Notes: generated by a model not told the origin, from the sequence alone. A stretch of 64,000 nt of DNA from Cordylochernes scorpioides (GCA_030710605.1 CP092872.1:97722874-97786873), one strand, 5' to 3'. Counted from the stretch's first letter, positions 22,918 through 34,635 are shown. Numbers and translations are program-made.

Positions 22918-24529
22918 ACAACAACAACAACAAAACAGCTTTATTAGGGCATCTTGCCCTGTACGGATTCTCCGTGGAGTTACAGACAATATTAACCATA
23001 AGAGAACAGGTGAAAATATAGTATTTACAGTCAAGGTATGTCAAACAGGGTGACTTTTTATTGTGCCCCTGTTCTTCTCTCTTCCATGAGTGCAATTTTA
23101 TTCCCAACAGCTTTTTGAAAGTTGAACATTTCAATTGCCCAACTTTTCTTATCTGAAACAGTTTTTATTAGCTTTATTGAGTTCAAATGCGGTCTAGGAA
23201 GACTTTTCAGGATCTTTTTTCTCTCTCCTTCCAGATCCCCGCATTCAGCAATAAAATGGTATATTTCATCAGTTATCTGACTTCCACATAACCCACAGTA
23301 CAAATCTTCTTTCTTAATTGCGTAAATATGATTTTCTTTGATCATTGTTGACATTAATCTGATCTGTGCAATAAAACTCACTAAAGCTGAAGACAGATTG
23401 CATGAAAAGTAATTTTCTGGAATAAATGAATCATAAAGTAACCTATAGTTTGAGTATGTTTTCGTAAGAGATAATTTTGCCAGATCTTGCTGCAATAGCT
23501 GTTCAATTTTTATTTTTAGTATATTCGGAAGTTCGATCTGTATGTCATCATAATTTAACCTATAGTTTAGCCATGTGAGTCCACAATGATTGATGATATC
23601 CATAATATTCTTACAGAATCCTATAGGTTTTTTTGTCATTAAGGAAATTTCCTTCAATCTATTCCAGCATAGCTTAGGTAGTCTATTGTCTTCCATTTTC
23701 TGTAATCTAATGAAATATTTCAAAATTAATTTGATCGTTGTAAAAGTCAAAGATATTCTGCCTGTTTCCAGCCTTACAATGTACCCTGGTATATATCTTG
23801 GTAGATTCAGAAAATTTTTGATAAACGTATTCTGTAATTGGTCTATAATATCCGTATTGTCCCAAGCCCACACAGGGGCCGCATAGAGCAGTATTGATTT
23901 AATAACTGAGTCAAATAGATTCAGAGCAACTTTTAATGAGTTAATTTTTTCTTTTTTTATCAGTCTAATAGTTGCATTTATTGCCGTATTTGCTTTGGCT
24001 TTATAAAAGAGGGCTACCTTTTTACTATTAATAGTGGAAGTGAATGGATATCCCAGATATGTAATATTGGACGCAACAGTCAGTGGGGTGTCACCCCAGT
24101 ACCAGTTTTCGTGTCTTGCCGGTCTTCCTCCATTTCTGAATACTATTATTTTGGACTTATTTTCATTTAAAACTAATTTGTTCTTATCCAGGTAAGACTT
24201 TAGTAAATTGATTTTAATTTGAAGATTAATTTCCGATTCTCCAATTATGGCTATGTCATCCGCATACATAAGTAGGTGTAAAACGCCAAAATCAGGGAGA
24301 TGAAATCCTGTAAGTGCTGAGTTATTATAAAGTTCTATTAGGTCGGCCATATATAGTATAAATAAAAGTGGGGAAAGTGATTCTCCCTGCAACACTCCAG
24401 AATTAATTTTCACATTATTTGAATATTGTCCTTTCCATCGGATAGTGATCTTAGCTTCTTGGTAAAAGTTTTTTATCAGCATTACAAATTTATTGCTAAT
24501 GCCCATTTTATGCAATTTTTGCCAAAGTA
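22918..24529 (-). mobile_element. 5'-truncated LINE nested in gypsy-1 pol
   Basis: The insertion is bounded by a 14-bp target duplication ATCTTTTTTAATAT (22904-22917 and 24530-24543). Its 3' end carries a TTGTTGTTGTTG-type tail on the minus strand (22918-22930). The integrase reading frame is resumed exactly across the duplication. Truncation at the 5' side is typical of target-primed reverse transcription. Confidence 0.9.
23058..24529 (-). CDS. LINE reverse transcriptase C-terminal part, open frame
   Basis: An uninterrupted frame of about 490 codons begins at the truncation point. It starts within the RT domain (KLHKMGISNKF, SGVLQGESLSPLLFILYMAD), includes the catalytic YADDIAIIG and KNKLVLNENKSKIIVF, and ends with a Cys/His motif CGLCGSQITDEIYHFIAECG and a stop at 23058. 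The endonuclease and the first RT motifs are missing, so it cannot act alone. The open frame suggests a recent insertion. The clade is unsettled: non-LTR and clearly different from the R1-like copy at 6868-9010. Confidence 0.75.
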
Positions 24530-27500
24530 ATCTTTTTTAATATTCTATATGGACCAAAATATTTTCTCAGAAGTTTCTCACACTTCCCTATTTTCCTAAT
24601 TGGTGTCCAAACTGCTACTAATTCTCCTGGTTCGTAGTTTCTTTCCATGTGTTTCTTGTCATAGTTCTTTTTCATTCTTTCTTGAGTCTTTATTGTGTTG
24701 TTAATAACTAATTTTCTTGTTCTGTCTATTTTGTCTAAGTGATGTTTTATGTATTCATCATAATCATCCTTGTCAATGTCCACCGAGATATTCCTGTCGT
24801 CCAAAAGAGACGTGGGTTCTTTTCCAAACATCAGGAAAAAGGGAGAATATCCTGTGGTTTCCTGAATTGTAGTATTGTAAGCGTGAGTGATGAACGGGAG
24901 TATTTCGTCCCAATTCTTCTGATCAGTGTTTACATACATACTGAGCATATTGATCAATGTTCTATTTAACCGTTCTGTCAATCCATTAGTCTGGGGATGA
25001 TAGCTCGTTGTGAAGCAATGTTTAATCCTGCACATTTTCATCACCTCTTCCATTAAATTACTGGTAAATTGAGAGCCCCTGTCACTAATAAGATATTGTG
25101 GGGCTCCGTGCCGGAGAAAAATATCCTCTACTAGGAATTTTGAAACTTCTTTCACTGTTGCTTCCGAGACTGCTTTTGTTTCTGCATATCTAGTGTAGTA
25201 GTCCGTCAGCACGATTATCCATTTTTTCCTGTTTTTCGTAGATGGCAATGGACCAACAAAGTCAATTCCAATTCTTTCGAAAGGAAAGTTGGCTTGGGGA
25301 ATGGGCTGTAGTAGTCCAGAAGGTAATTGGTTTGAGCCTTTTCTACTTTGGCAAAGGTGACACGTCTTAACGAATTCTGAGACATCCTTTAGCATGGATG
25401 GCCAAAAGTATTTACTCTTTATTCGGTACATGGTTCTGGCGACACCCAGATGGCCATTCGACATATGATTGTGATATTCTTTCATAATTTCTTTCTTTTT
25501 CTTCTCTGGAACCACAAGCAACCACGCCCTGCCTTCAGGGTTCGGGTTTTTCTTAAAGAGGCATCCATCTTCTACTTTAAAGTTTTGCCCAATTGATCGC
25601 CTGCTTCCATTAAGGTTTTTTTAACACTTTCGATAAACTTATCCTCTTCGTCTGTTATTTGATTTAAAAATAGCCTTTCAAAATCCTCATCCCAATCAGT
25701 TTCTGGTAAGGGTCCCCTAGATAAGCCATCGGCGTCCAGATGCTTCTTTCCTGATTTATGTATTATATCGAAGTCATATTCTTGAATTTTCAATGCCCAT
25801 CTTGCCAATCGACCTGTTGGGTCCTTCAAGTTTTTGAGCCAGCATAAGGCGTGATGGTCTGTTACTATTTTAAAGTGTCTTCCATAAAGGTAGTGCCGTA
25901 ATTTTGACATTGACCAGACAACGGCCAGACATTCTTTTTCAGTTGTTGAATAATTTTGCTCCGCTTTACTAAGGGTACGACTCAAATATGAGATCACCTT
26001 CTCTTCCCCACCGATGTCTTGGACATGTGTTGCACCTATGCCGATGTTGGACGCATCAGTATGAACATAAGTAAGCGCATTTGGATTGAAGTGACCTAAA
26101 ATTGGTGGACTCAATAGTGCTGTTTTTAGGGTTTGAAACGCTTCCTCTTGTCTTTCTGTCCAGGTAAATGATACACTTTTTTTTTTATAAGGTTGGTCAA
26201 AGGGTCAGCAATTTTTGAGAAATCTTTGATAAATTTTCTATAATATGAACACATTCCCAAAAATGATTGTACTTCTTTGACCTTTTTGGGCCGAGGAAAA
26301 TTTCTGACAGCTTTGATGTTATGTTCCGCGGGTTTTATACCATGTTTGCTCGTTATATAGCCGAGAATCTTCAATTCTTCAAAAGCAAATCGGCATTTTT
26401 TGTCGTTTAACCTTAAATTAGATTCACGAAAACATCTAAAAATAGCATCAAGTCTTTTGAGGTGCGTTGGAAAATCCGGGCTATATATGATAACATCATC
26501 CAGATAACACAAACAAATTTGCCATCTTAGATTTCCAAGCATATTCTCCATATTTCTCTCAAAGGTAGCAGGCGCGTTACAAAGTCCAAAAGGCATCACG
26601 TTGAATTCATATAATCCATGCGCTGTAGTGAAAGCTGTTTCTCTTTGTCTCTTTCTTCGACTTCAACTTGCCAATATCCAGATCTGAGGTCTATTGCTGA
26701 GAAGTATCTAGATCCTTGGAGAGTATCCATAACTTCGTCTATTCTAGGGATCGGATAGACATCTTTTACTGTCACATTATTCAGTTTTCTGTAGTCCACA
26801 CAAAATCTGTATTTACCATCTCGCTTCTTGACCAATATTACTGGAAAAGACCAGGGGCTAGAAGATGGCCTAATTATGCCTTCTGTAAGCATCTCGTCAA
26901 TTTGCTCTTTTATAATATCTCGTTCTTTAGCACTTACCCGGTAAGGCTTGTGTTTGATTGGCTTCGCGTCTTCTGTGTCTATCCGATGTTTTGCCATATT
27001 GGTTCTCCCTAATCTCGACGAAAACAGATCTCCATACTTTCTAAAACTTGTTTTAACTCCTTCTCTGTTCCTTTGGTGAAAGATTTTCGTTTACTTGGAA
27101 TCTAGGTTCTTCGTTCTCTTCTACCTCTCTTTCTCGACTCACATTTATTTTGGCTGGACTACTTCCAAAAGCCAATGTTTGGTTTTTCATTATTTTTAAC
27201 GGTCGAGGATACGGATTAGTTATCCAGATATGTGTTTCCCTATTTATAACATTGATCAAGCTTCTTGCTAGACGAAGTCCATTTGTTTGAAACATTTTGC
27301 TGCTCTCCTCGATAATATATTCCCCATCCTCTGTTTCTACCAATGCCTTGATCAGTTTAATAGAACATTCCGGTACAATGGAATCCTTGGCACTCTTTAT
27401 TTTCAACATTTCAAAATTGCTTTCGTCATGATTATTCGTCAAATCGTATTTTATAGTTTCTTGCTTACAATCTATTTTCGCGTTCATTTTCTTAAGGAAA

Positions 27501-27834
27501 TCTCTTCCAAGAATTAATGTCCGTAAATGCGTTTTTAATATCACAAATTTGTGTGTTAATGTTTCGTCATCAATTTTTATATTTAAAAATATACTTCCTA
27601 CCATGTCTATTTTTTTTCCATCGGGTCCTGCACAAGTTTTTGCGAGATTACTTATACCATGGCCTGTATCGAGGGCCGTTCTGAGGTCGACCACTGAGAG
27701 GTCAGCGCCTGTATCAACCAAAGCTTCAAAAGTCCCTATCTTGTCCACATGAATTTTTAATTTGTATTTAGGGTCCAACTTCTTGATTCCATTTATGGTC
27801 GACTTGCTTTGATTGACAGATTCAGGCGCGACGC

Positions 27835-28980
27835 TTAGTTTAAATCTTCCAACACGGAATATCTATTCCGGGTAGGAATATTTGTCTGTGGGCTATGACA
27901 TACATCAGCATAAAGCCGAGGTCTCGATTTATCTGATATTCCATTCATTTGGCATTTCTCTTCGACCTTCTCTTGGGTAGCTGTTGGATCCTCTTCTAGG
28001 ATTCTTATAAACTTAACCCTACAATAACGGGCCACGTGCCCTGGCTTGTTACACTTAAAGCAGATTGGTCTTCCATCTTCCATCCTATTTTTGTTCACTT
28101 CTTGGCTTTTATTGTAGGTGTTTCTCTGAAGGTTTGGTTTCGGCACAAAGTTTGGATTGTAAGGACGTCTAGGGGTAGAGGGCTGGGGAAAGTTGTTTCG
28201 ATACTGCCTGGGGGTAGGAGGGGAGTCATTCTTGTAATTATTGTAAACTGGGGCTTGGGGCCTGGAAGTGGTCTGATAGTTTCGCGTGGCAGTCGGCGGC
28301 ACGTTCCTCGATTGTAGTTGGGGTCTAGAATAGCGTGGACCGTTATATAGGTTTCTGGATTTATCCACACGTTCTCGATACTTCTTTTCAAAAGAATCCA
28401 TTTTCTTGCACACGACGAGAAGTTCATCGGTAGTTTTAGGAGGGTTCAGGTAGAGCGCGAATGAGTACTCTTTTTTCAGTCCTCCAATAACATGTTCTAT
28501 TTTTGTTTCTTCTTCCATTGCGGAGTCAACCTTGTTGCACAACACTAGGATGTCTTCCGCGAACCTGATTGTTGGTTCATTCCAGTGTTGCATTCTATTG
28601 AGTTTCCTTCTAAGTTCTTCTTTATTCGCGTCCAGAGAAAAATCCTGAATGAGGCGGATTTTAATATTTTCCCAACTCGTGAAACTAGCTTTGTGTAAAT
28701 TCAGCCAGGTTTTAACACTTCCCGTCATGTTCATGGCGGCATAACGGGCAATTATGTAGTCTGCCCAATGGTAGAGAAAACCAATCTCTTCGAGGGATTC
28801 TATCCATGGGCGAGGGTCTTCTGTCCCGTCATATTTCGGAATTTCTATATTGGGGTTTAAAGCAACTGGTTCGAAACCAGCATCTCTACCAATTGTTGCA
28901 CCAAGTTGAAGCTTTGCAGGGTCGTCGACCTTGGTTTCTTCCTTCTTGGTGTTATACACGTTTCCCGAGCGGGTTTCCAT
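27835..28980 (-). CDS. gypsy-1 Gag, starting inside the 5' LTR
   Basis: A 381-codon frame starts METRSGNVYNTKKEET at 28980. It has a capsid-like region (IPKYDGTEDPRPWIESLEEI, then SWENIKIRLIQDFSL), a Pro/Arg/Asn-rich linker and a single CCHC knuckle, CFKCNKPGHVARYC. It ends EDLN with TAA at 27835-27837. The first 28 or so codons lie within the LTR (28894-28980), and the primer-binding site is read in frame. The stop directly follows TTTAAAC, a -1 slippery heptamer leading into pol. Confidence 0.88.
   Translation of the reverse strand: METRSGNVYNTKKEETKVDDPAKLQLGATIGRDAGFEPVALNPNIEIPKYDGTEDPRPWIESLEEIGFLYHWADYIIARYAAMNMTGSVKTWLNLHKASFTSWENIKIRLIQDFSLDANKEELRRKLNRMQHWNEPTIRFAEDILVLCNKVDSAMEEETKIEHVIGGLKKEYSFALYLNPPKTTDELLVVCKKMDSFEKKYRERVDKSRNLYNGPRYSRPQLQSRNVPPTATRNYQTTSRPQAPVYNNYKNDSPPTPRQYRNNFPQPSTPRRPYNPNFVPKPNLQRNTYNKSQEVNKNRMEDGRPICFKCNKPGHVARYCRVKFIRILEEDPTATQEKVEEKCQMNGISDKSRPRLYADVCHSPQTNIPTRNRYSVLEDLN
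27838..27844 (-). promoter_or_regulatory. Candidate -1 ribosomal frameshift site (TTTAAAC)
   Basis: On the minus strand the gag frame reads GAT TTA AAC TAA. The heptamer T TTA AAC fits the X XXY YYZ rule, and a one-base backward slip continues in the protease frame without a stop. No downstream structure was evaluated. Confidence 0.75.
28877..28891 (-). other. Candidate primer-binding site of gypsy-1
   Basis: Two nucleotides after the 5' LTR the minus strand reads TGGTAGAGATGCTGG; TGG is the complement of a tRNA CCA end. The matching tRNA was not identified. Confidence 0.5.
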
Positions 28981-31493
28981 ATTAAAAGCAAATAAATAAA
29001 ATTAAATAAAAATAAATTACCTTTTAAAGTTATTGTTTTTATTTATTCTTGTCTTCCTCGTAGGTTGCGATCCGCAGTCTTCGTCTAGGTCCTCTCCCGC
29101 TCCAATCAGCATAAAAGATATATGTACAACTAGCGGACCCGCCCGGCTTCGCCCGGGTGAACATTTTTTTCCCGGTCCCTTGAAAAATACTCGATAAGTT
29201 GAATAAAATCAATATTAATTGGTTCCCTAGGTAATTGGAAGTTAAAGGAATAGTATCTTGCCTTGGAATTGTATCATTATTCTTGTATGGATGTACCCGG
29301 CTTCGCCCGGGTTTTACCCGAGTAAAGGTTTGTTTAACGAATATCTCGATAAAGTGAACATTTTTTCCCGGTCCCTTGAAAAATACTCGATAGGTTGAAT
29401 AAAATCAATATTAATTGGTTCCCTCGGTAATTTGAAGATAAAGGAATAGTATCTTGCCTTGGAATTGTATCATTATTCTTGTATGGATGTACCCGGCTTC
29501 GCCCGGGTTTTACCCGAGTAAAGGTTTGTTTAACGAATCTCTCGATAAAGTGAACATTTTTTCCCGGTCCCTTGAAAAAATACTCGATAAGTAGAATAAA
29601 ATCAATATTAATTGGTTCCCTCGGTAATTGGAAGTTAAAGGAATAGTATCTTGCCTTTGAATTGTATCATTATTCTTGTCTCAAATAAATTGCCGTGTCA
29701 TCCTGAATTTTGTCTTTCCTAATTTTCTACATTACAAAATCATCGTATCATCATGATAATATTTAGAGCAGATTGTTGAATTATAACAGATAAATTAGAA
29801 TAATTATCTTGATTATTTCTAGGCGAAAAGTTATTTCAAAAATTTTATTTGCTAGAAACCTTCCCAGTACTATACTAAATAACTTCCCAAAGTTTCATGG
29901 CGATCCAATGAGTGGTTTGGTCAGGCATAAAGGACAAACAAACAGACATACATTCATTTTTATATATATAGATTAACAGTAATTAAACGTAACAGTAAGA
30001 AAATGTTGATTTTAAAATATTTTAATTTTAAAATATTTTAATTTTTTCATATTTTAAATATGTAAATAGAGTCTCTTAAGAAAGACCACCTAAAACATGA
30101 ATCAACTTGTTTCTCCTGTTGGTGGTCTCTCATTGAAGATTCTAATTGCTATTAAAGAATCTCTAATAGACCTTTAATAAGAGACTGCCTCTTGGAGAGA
30201 CGATGTAGCTACGAAATGGATATTCCCGGCTTCGCCCGGATTTTACCCGAGTAAAGGTTTGTCTAACGAATCTCTCGATAAAGTGAACATTTTTTCCCGG
30301 TCCCTTGAAAAATACTCGATAAGTTGAATAAAATCATTATTAATTGGTTCCCTCGGTAATTGGAAGTTAAAGGAATAGTATCTTGCCTTGGAATTGTATC
30401 ATTATTCTTGTCTCAAATAAATTGCCGTGTCATCCTGAATTTTGTCTTTCCTAATTTTCTACATTACAAAATCATCGTATCATCATGATAATATTTAGAG
30501 CAGATTGTTGAATTATAACAGATAAATTAGAATATTTATCTTGATTATATCTAGGCGAAAAGTTATTTCAAAAATTTTATTTGCTAGAAACCTTCCCAGT
30601 ACTATACTAAATAACTTCCCAAAGTTTCATGGCGATCCAATGAGTGGTTTGGTCAGGCATAAAGGACAAACAGACATACATTCATTTTTATATATATAGA
30701 CTAGCGGACCCGCCCGGCTTCGCCCGGGTTTTACCCGAGTGAATGTTTGTCTAACGAACATTTGTTAAAACAATTCTCTTTAAACTTATAAAACGTACTC
30801 GGCTTCGCCCGGGGTTTTACCCGAGTAAAGGTTTGTCTAGCGAACATTTGTTAAAACAATTCTCTAAAAACTTATTAAAAAATAAAAAAGATATATTTTG
30901 ATAATTTGAAACTCGTAAATTTGAATCTCTCGATAAAGTGAAAATTTTTTCCCGGTCCCTGTGTGCCTTGTCATCCTGAATTTTGTCTTTCCTAATTTTC
31001 TACATTAGAAAATCATAGTTTTATCTAGTGAACATTTTTTCCCGGTCCCTTGAGAAATACTCGATAAGTTGAATAAAATCAATATTAATTGGTTCCCTCG
31101 GTAATTGGAAGTTAAAGGAATAATATCTTCGCCTTGGAATTGTATCATTATTCTTGTCGCAAATAAATTGCCGTGTCATCCTGAGATAATCTTACTTTTG
31201 ATAAATAATATTTAAGATAACAAACTTAGTGATAAGAAAACTTGTTATCATCGTCACAATGGGGGCGCTGCCTGCGAGTTAAATCTACAAATCTGCAAAT
31301 AACTCTAAGGATATTCAAGATATTCATGAAATTATTTTTCTAAAACCTTCCCGGTGATATACCTAATAATATCCCAAAATTTCACGGCGATTGGATGTAT
31401 GGTTTTTGAATCTATAGAGTACAGACAGACAGACATTCAATTATATATATTTAAGATAATATAAAAGAGTTTTAAAAATTGTAAAAAAAAAAA

Positions 31494-31564
31494 TGCATCG
31501 GCCGGGAATCGAACCCGGGCCGCCCGCGTGGCAGGCGAGCATTCTACCACTGAACCATCGATGC
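31494..31564 (-). tRNA. tRNA-Gly (anticodon GCC)
   Basis: The 71-nt minus-strand sequence begins GCATCGATGGTTCAGTGG (box A), has anticodon stem CTCGC/GCGGG around loop CTGCCAC with anticodon GCC, and T arm CCGGGTTCGATTCCCGG (box B). The acceptor stem GCATCGA pairs with the 3' end CCGATGC with one G-T wobble or mismatch, and the discriminator is A. CCA is not encoded, as in eukaryotes. It looks intact although it sits within a Helitron/SINE-like segment. A T-rich run follows at 31482-31493 on the plus-strand view (A-run), suitable as a pol III terminator. Confidence 0.9.
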
Positions 31565-31811
31565 TTTAAAAAATGGCCATATTTAGGTATTCATTCCATT
31601 CCGGATTAGTCCGCGTAAAAAAAGTTCTTCAAATGAAAAAAAAGAAATAGCCAAAAAACTAATCAAAATGCAGCCGAAAATTTTCCTCAGGTTTATAAAA
31701 AGCGACATGCAAAATATGGTACCAATTGGTTCAGTAGTTTTTGAGTTTATCGCGAAACAGACAGACAGACAGAAATTGACTTTTATATATATATAATATA
31801 TATATAGAGAT

Positions 31812-32547
31812 CTACTCTTAATTGTTGGCTTTTTATCTTACATTCATTCTTCATTGTTGACTTTTTATATTACATTTACTCTTCATTGCTTGCTTTTTAT
31901 CTTACATTCACTCTTCATTGTTGGCTTTTTATCTTACATTCATTCTTCATTGTTGGCTTTTTATATTACATTCACTCTTCATTGTTGGCTTTTTATCTTA
32001 CATTCATTCTTCATTGTTGGCTTTTTATATTACATTCACTCTTCATTGTTGGCTTTTTATCTTACATTCATTCTTCATTGTTGGCTTTTTATATTACATT
32101 CACTCTTCATTGTTGGCTTTTTATCTTACATTCATTCTTCATTGTTGGCTTTTTATATTACATTCACTCTTCATTGTTGGCTTTTTATCTTACATTCACT
32201 CTTCATTGTTGGCTTTTATATTATATTCACTCTTCATTGTTGGCTTTTTATCTTACATTCATTCTTCATTGTTGGCTTTTTATATTATATTTACTCTTCA
32301 TTGTTGGCTTTTTATCTTACATTCATTCTTCATTGTTGGCTTTTTATATTACATTTACTATTCATTGTTGGCTTTTTATCTTACATTCACTCTTCATTGT
32401 TGGCTTTTTATCTTACATTCATTCTTCATTGTTGGCTTTTTATATTAAATTCACTCTTCATTGTTGGCTTTTTATCTTACATTCATTCTTCATTGTTTGC
32501 TTTTTATATTACATTCACTCTTCATTGTTGGCTTTTTATATCATATA
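31812..32547 (-). repeat. 32-bp minisatellite array, reverse orientation
   Basis: About 23 units of the same 32-bp repeat as at 3660-5403, here on the complementary strand (core TCTTCATTGTTGGCTTTTT). It again lies between two Helitron 5' modules. Long open frames on the + strand are repeat artefacts. Confidence 0.85.
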
Positions 32548-33014
32548 GAAAATCATAGTTTTATCTAGTGAACATTTTTTCCCGTGTCACATTGCCGTGT
32601 CATCCTGAGATAATCTTACTTTTGATAAATAATATTTAAGATAACAAACTTAGTGATAAGAAAACTTGTTATCATCGTCACAATGGGGGCGCTGCCTGCG
32701 AGTTAAATCTACAAATCTGCAAATAACTCTAAGGATATTCAAGATATTCATGAAATTATTTTTCTAAAACCTTCCCGGTGATATACCTAATAATATCCCA
32801 AAATTTCACGGCGATTGGATGTATGGTTTTTGAATCTATAGAGTACAAACAAACAGACAGACAGACATTCAATTTTATATATATAGATAAATATTTAAAA
32901 AGGAGTGAAACTATAAAAAGGAATGATGCTTATCTAAATATTCTGTTTTAAATAAATATTAAATATCATAGAATATTTTGAATAAATGTAAGGCGCATTA
33001 AAATTGATGTAACA

Positions 33015-33363
33015 ATATAAATGAATGTTTGTATGTTTGTTTGTTTGTATGTCCGGTATACAAATTCGCAGTAGTTCACTAATTCAAACCAAAATTTCCA
33101 TACATAGGTAAAAGAAAACGGGGAAGACGATAGGCTATTTTAAAAAAATATATAAATCAATTATTAAAACTATATATTCAAATTATTCTACTTAGCTCAC
33201 GAACAGCGCCCTCTATCAAAGATTAGATTAAATTATGCTGATGCAAACAAATAGATAATGCTAATAAAAAACAATTATAAAAAAAATCTTATCTAAATAT
33301 ATATCACTCGGGTAGATATGCACACGGGTCAATCCAGGTGCGAAGCTCGGGTCACCTGTCTAG
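33015..33363 (+). mobile_element. Helitron-like non-autonomous element, second family
   Basis: It starts ATATAAATGAATGTTTGTAT and ends with GGTGCGAAGCTCGGGTCACC, a short spacer and CTAG at 33360-33363, then T. The layout matches a Helitron, but the sequence differs from the main family. It abuts the outer end of gypsy-1. Confidence 0.55.
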
Positions 33364-34635
33364 TATAATATAAAAACTACACAATTATTAAATATTTATT
33401 TTTGAATAAATATTTATTTGTATGAACCATAATATTTTAAAGTTATGAGGACACAAAGTGAAGCAAATATTATTATAGCTGTAACTATGTAAGAAATCTG
33501 TGATAAAAAAAAGCAATCAGTGTGACTTCAATTTTAAGCTAGGCTGTTGAACTGTTTTAATTTCTTTGTATAGAGTGCTTAAACAGATATATCTGATAAT
33601 ATTTTCATTTTAGAATTTCGTAACAGTATTTTAATATAGTTAACCCTTCTATAACACGGTAGATAGGTTTCTAAAAAATGGCGTGTTGTGTAAAACCGTG
33701 TTCAATATTTGAGAGCCAACTGTAAAAAATATGTATAACTGTCTTTTAAACATTATTTTAAGGAGATTGATTTTTAAAGTGCTATATACATAAACCATTA
33801 TATATAGTACTGTAGAGATACTATTTGTGCACGATATTTGAAGTGTTATACGAGGGTTCCCGTAATTTATCCTATCGTGTTAGAGAGAATCCGTGTTGAC
33901 ATTTCCGTGTTGTAGTAGAAGACTACCTGTATATACACTATTTTACTTTTACTATATTTACACTTTATTTCTAAAAGTATTTGAATAAATATTTACCAAT
34001 ATTCTGAAAGAATAAGATAGGTTGATAGAGTAAGGAATAGTGATATCGCCTGAAGATTGGTAGAAAAACAAGAGCTGTTGAATATCTCAACAGTTAAAAC
34101 AGTCAAATTAGTTTTAGATTAGAGTAAATTGTATTGATATGAAAAAACTTTCTCAAGAGGGAATATTACTGGGGAGGGAATAGTATGAAGAAGTATCAGA
34201 CTGATGGACTGGATGAAAGGTTATGAAGAAATAAAAAAAAAACTCAAGATAGAGAAGCATAGCGCCAGCGGACACCAGGATTTGATTAAGAACAGAGAAA
34301 TTGAATAATATGACTGATGAACTGGATGAGAGTTATAAAGAAACAAAGAGAACTGAAGATAGAGAGCATAGTTCCAGTGGAGACTATGATCTGATAAAGA
34401 ACAAAAGAAAGTGGAGATATTTAGTAGAAAAGTATTGACTATTTTTTTTAATCACTATCTCAATTTGTTAATGTTTGATTTGTATAAATTCAAAATTTCT
34501 CACGTTGGTTAAAATGATTTCTCACATGTCTGTAGAGGCATGTCTATTCCTTATGTCGAAGTCAATTTCTCGCTGAAGCTAACCTCTCCAATATAGATTG
34601 ACGTCACCTTATATCGTCTGACATTAAGTTGTCTA
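33364..34635. other. Intergenic DNA, possible pogo-like MITE at 33640-33915
   Basis: 33640-33915 begins near CTATAACACGGTAGATAGG and ends with CGTGTTGTAGTAGAAGACTA; CCGTGTT-type words recur in both orientations, which suggests a small DNA transposon. No gene is seen in the rest. Confidence 0.35.

Larger units (their letters stand above)
22744..27834 (-). pseudogene. gypsy-1 pol polyprotein, broken by LINE and frame changes
   Basis: Reading continues from gag by a -1 shift at 27838-27844. Domains in order: aspartic protease (EALVDTGADLSVVD, 27778-27053), RT (FCVDYRKLNNVT; MPFGLCNAPATF; YLDDVIIYSPDF, 26997-26126), RNase H ([24 protein letters not shown], 26114-25572) and integrase (an HHCC zinc finger with CHLCQSRKG, GIDFVGPLP, ISDRGSQF, GLTERLNR, 25521-24530). 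The C-terminal end resumes after the LINE as SVNYLIEPKDNPGQDPLIVH and stops inside the 3' LTR. Frame breaks lie near 27055, 26597 and 26170; the last two sit in A-runs and could be either real decay or base-calling error. Confidence 0.85.
29130..32887 (-). mobile_element. Helitron composite inside the gypsy-1 LTR
   Basis: The outer ends on the minus strand are TCTATATATATAAAATTGAA (at 32887) and GGGCGGGTCCGCTAG (at 29130), inserted precisely between A and T. Inside are several Helitron termini in the same orientation: 5' ends near 29972, 30700 and 31455, and 3' hairpins near 29297, 29498, 30231, 30720 and 30800, with a CTAG at 30701-30704 abutting the 5' end at 30700. There is also a minisatellite (31812-32547) and a segment with a tRNA gene (31460-31805). 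29973-30213 is unrelated sequence. No helicase gene is present. Confidence 0.8.
22398..33014 (-). mobile_element. Ty3/gypsy retrotransposon gypsy-1 with two nested insertions
   Basis: The element lies on the minus strand between LTRs (22398-22760 and 28894-33014) and is flanked by ATAT on both sides, a possible 4-bp target duplication, weak because the site is AT-repetitive. Order on the minus strand: 5' LTR (split by a Helitron composite at 29130-32887), gag, protease, RT, RNase H and integrase (split by a LINE at 22918-24529), polypurine tract GAGAGGGGGAAG at about 22761-22772, 3' LTR. Without the inserts it would be about 5.2 kb. Confidence 0.9.
28894..33014 (-). repeat. 5' LTR of gypsy-1, split by a Helitron composite
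   Basis: LTR parts at 28894-29129 and 32888-33014 join to a 363-bp sequence matching the left LTR. The break is between A (29129) and T (32888). Confidence 0.88.
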
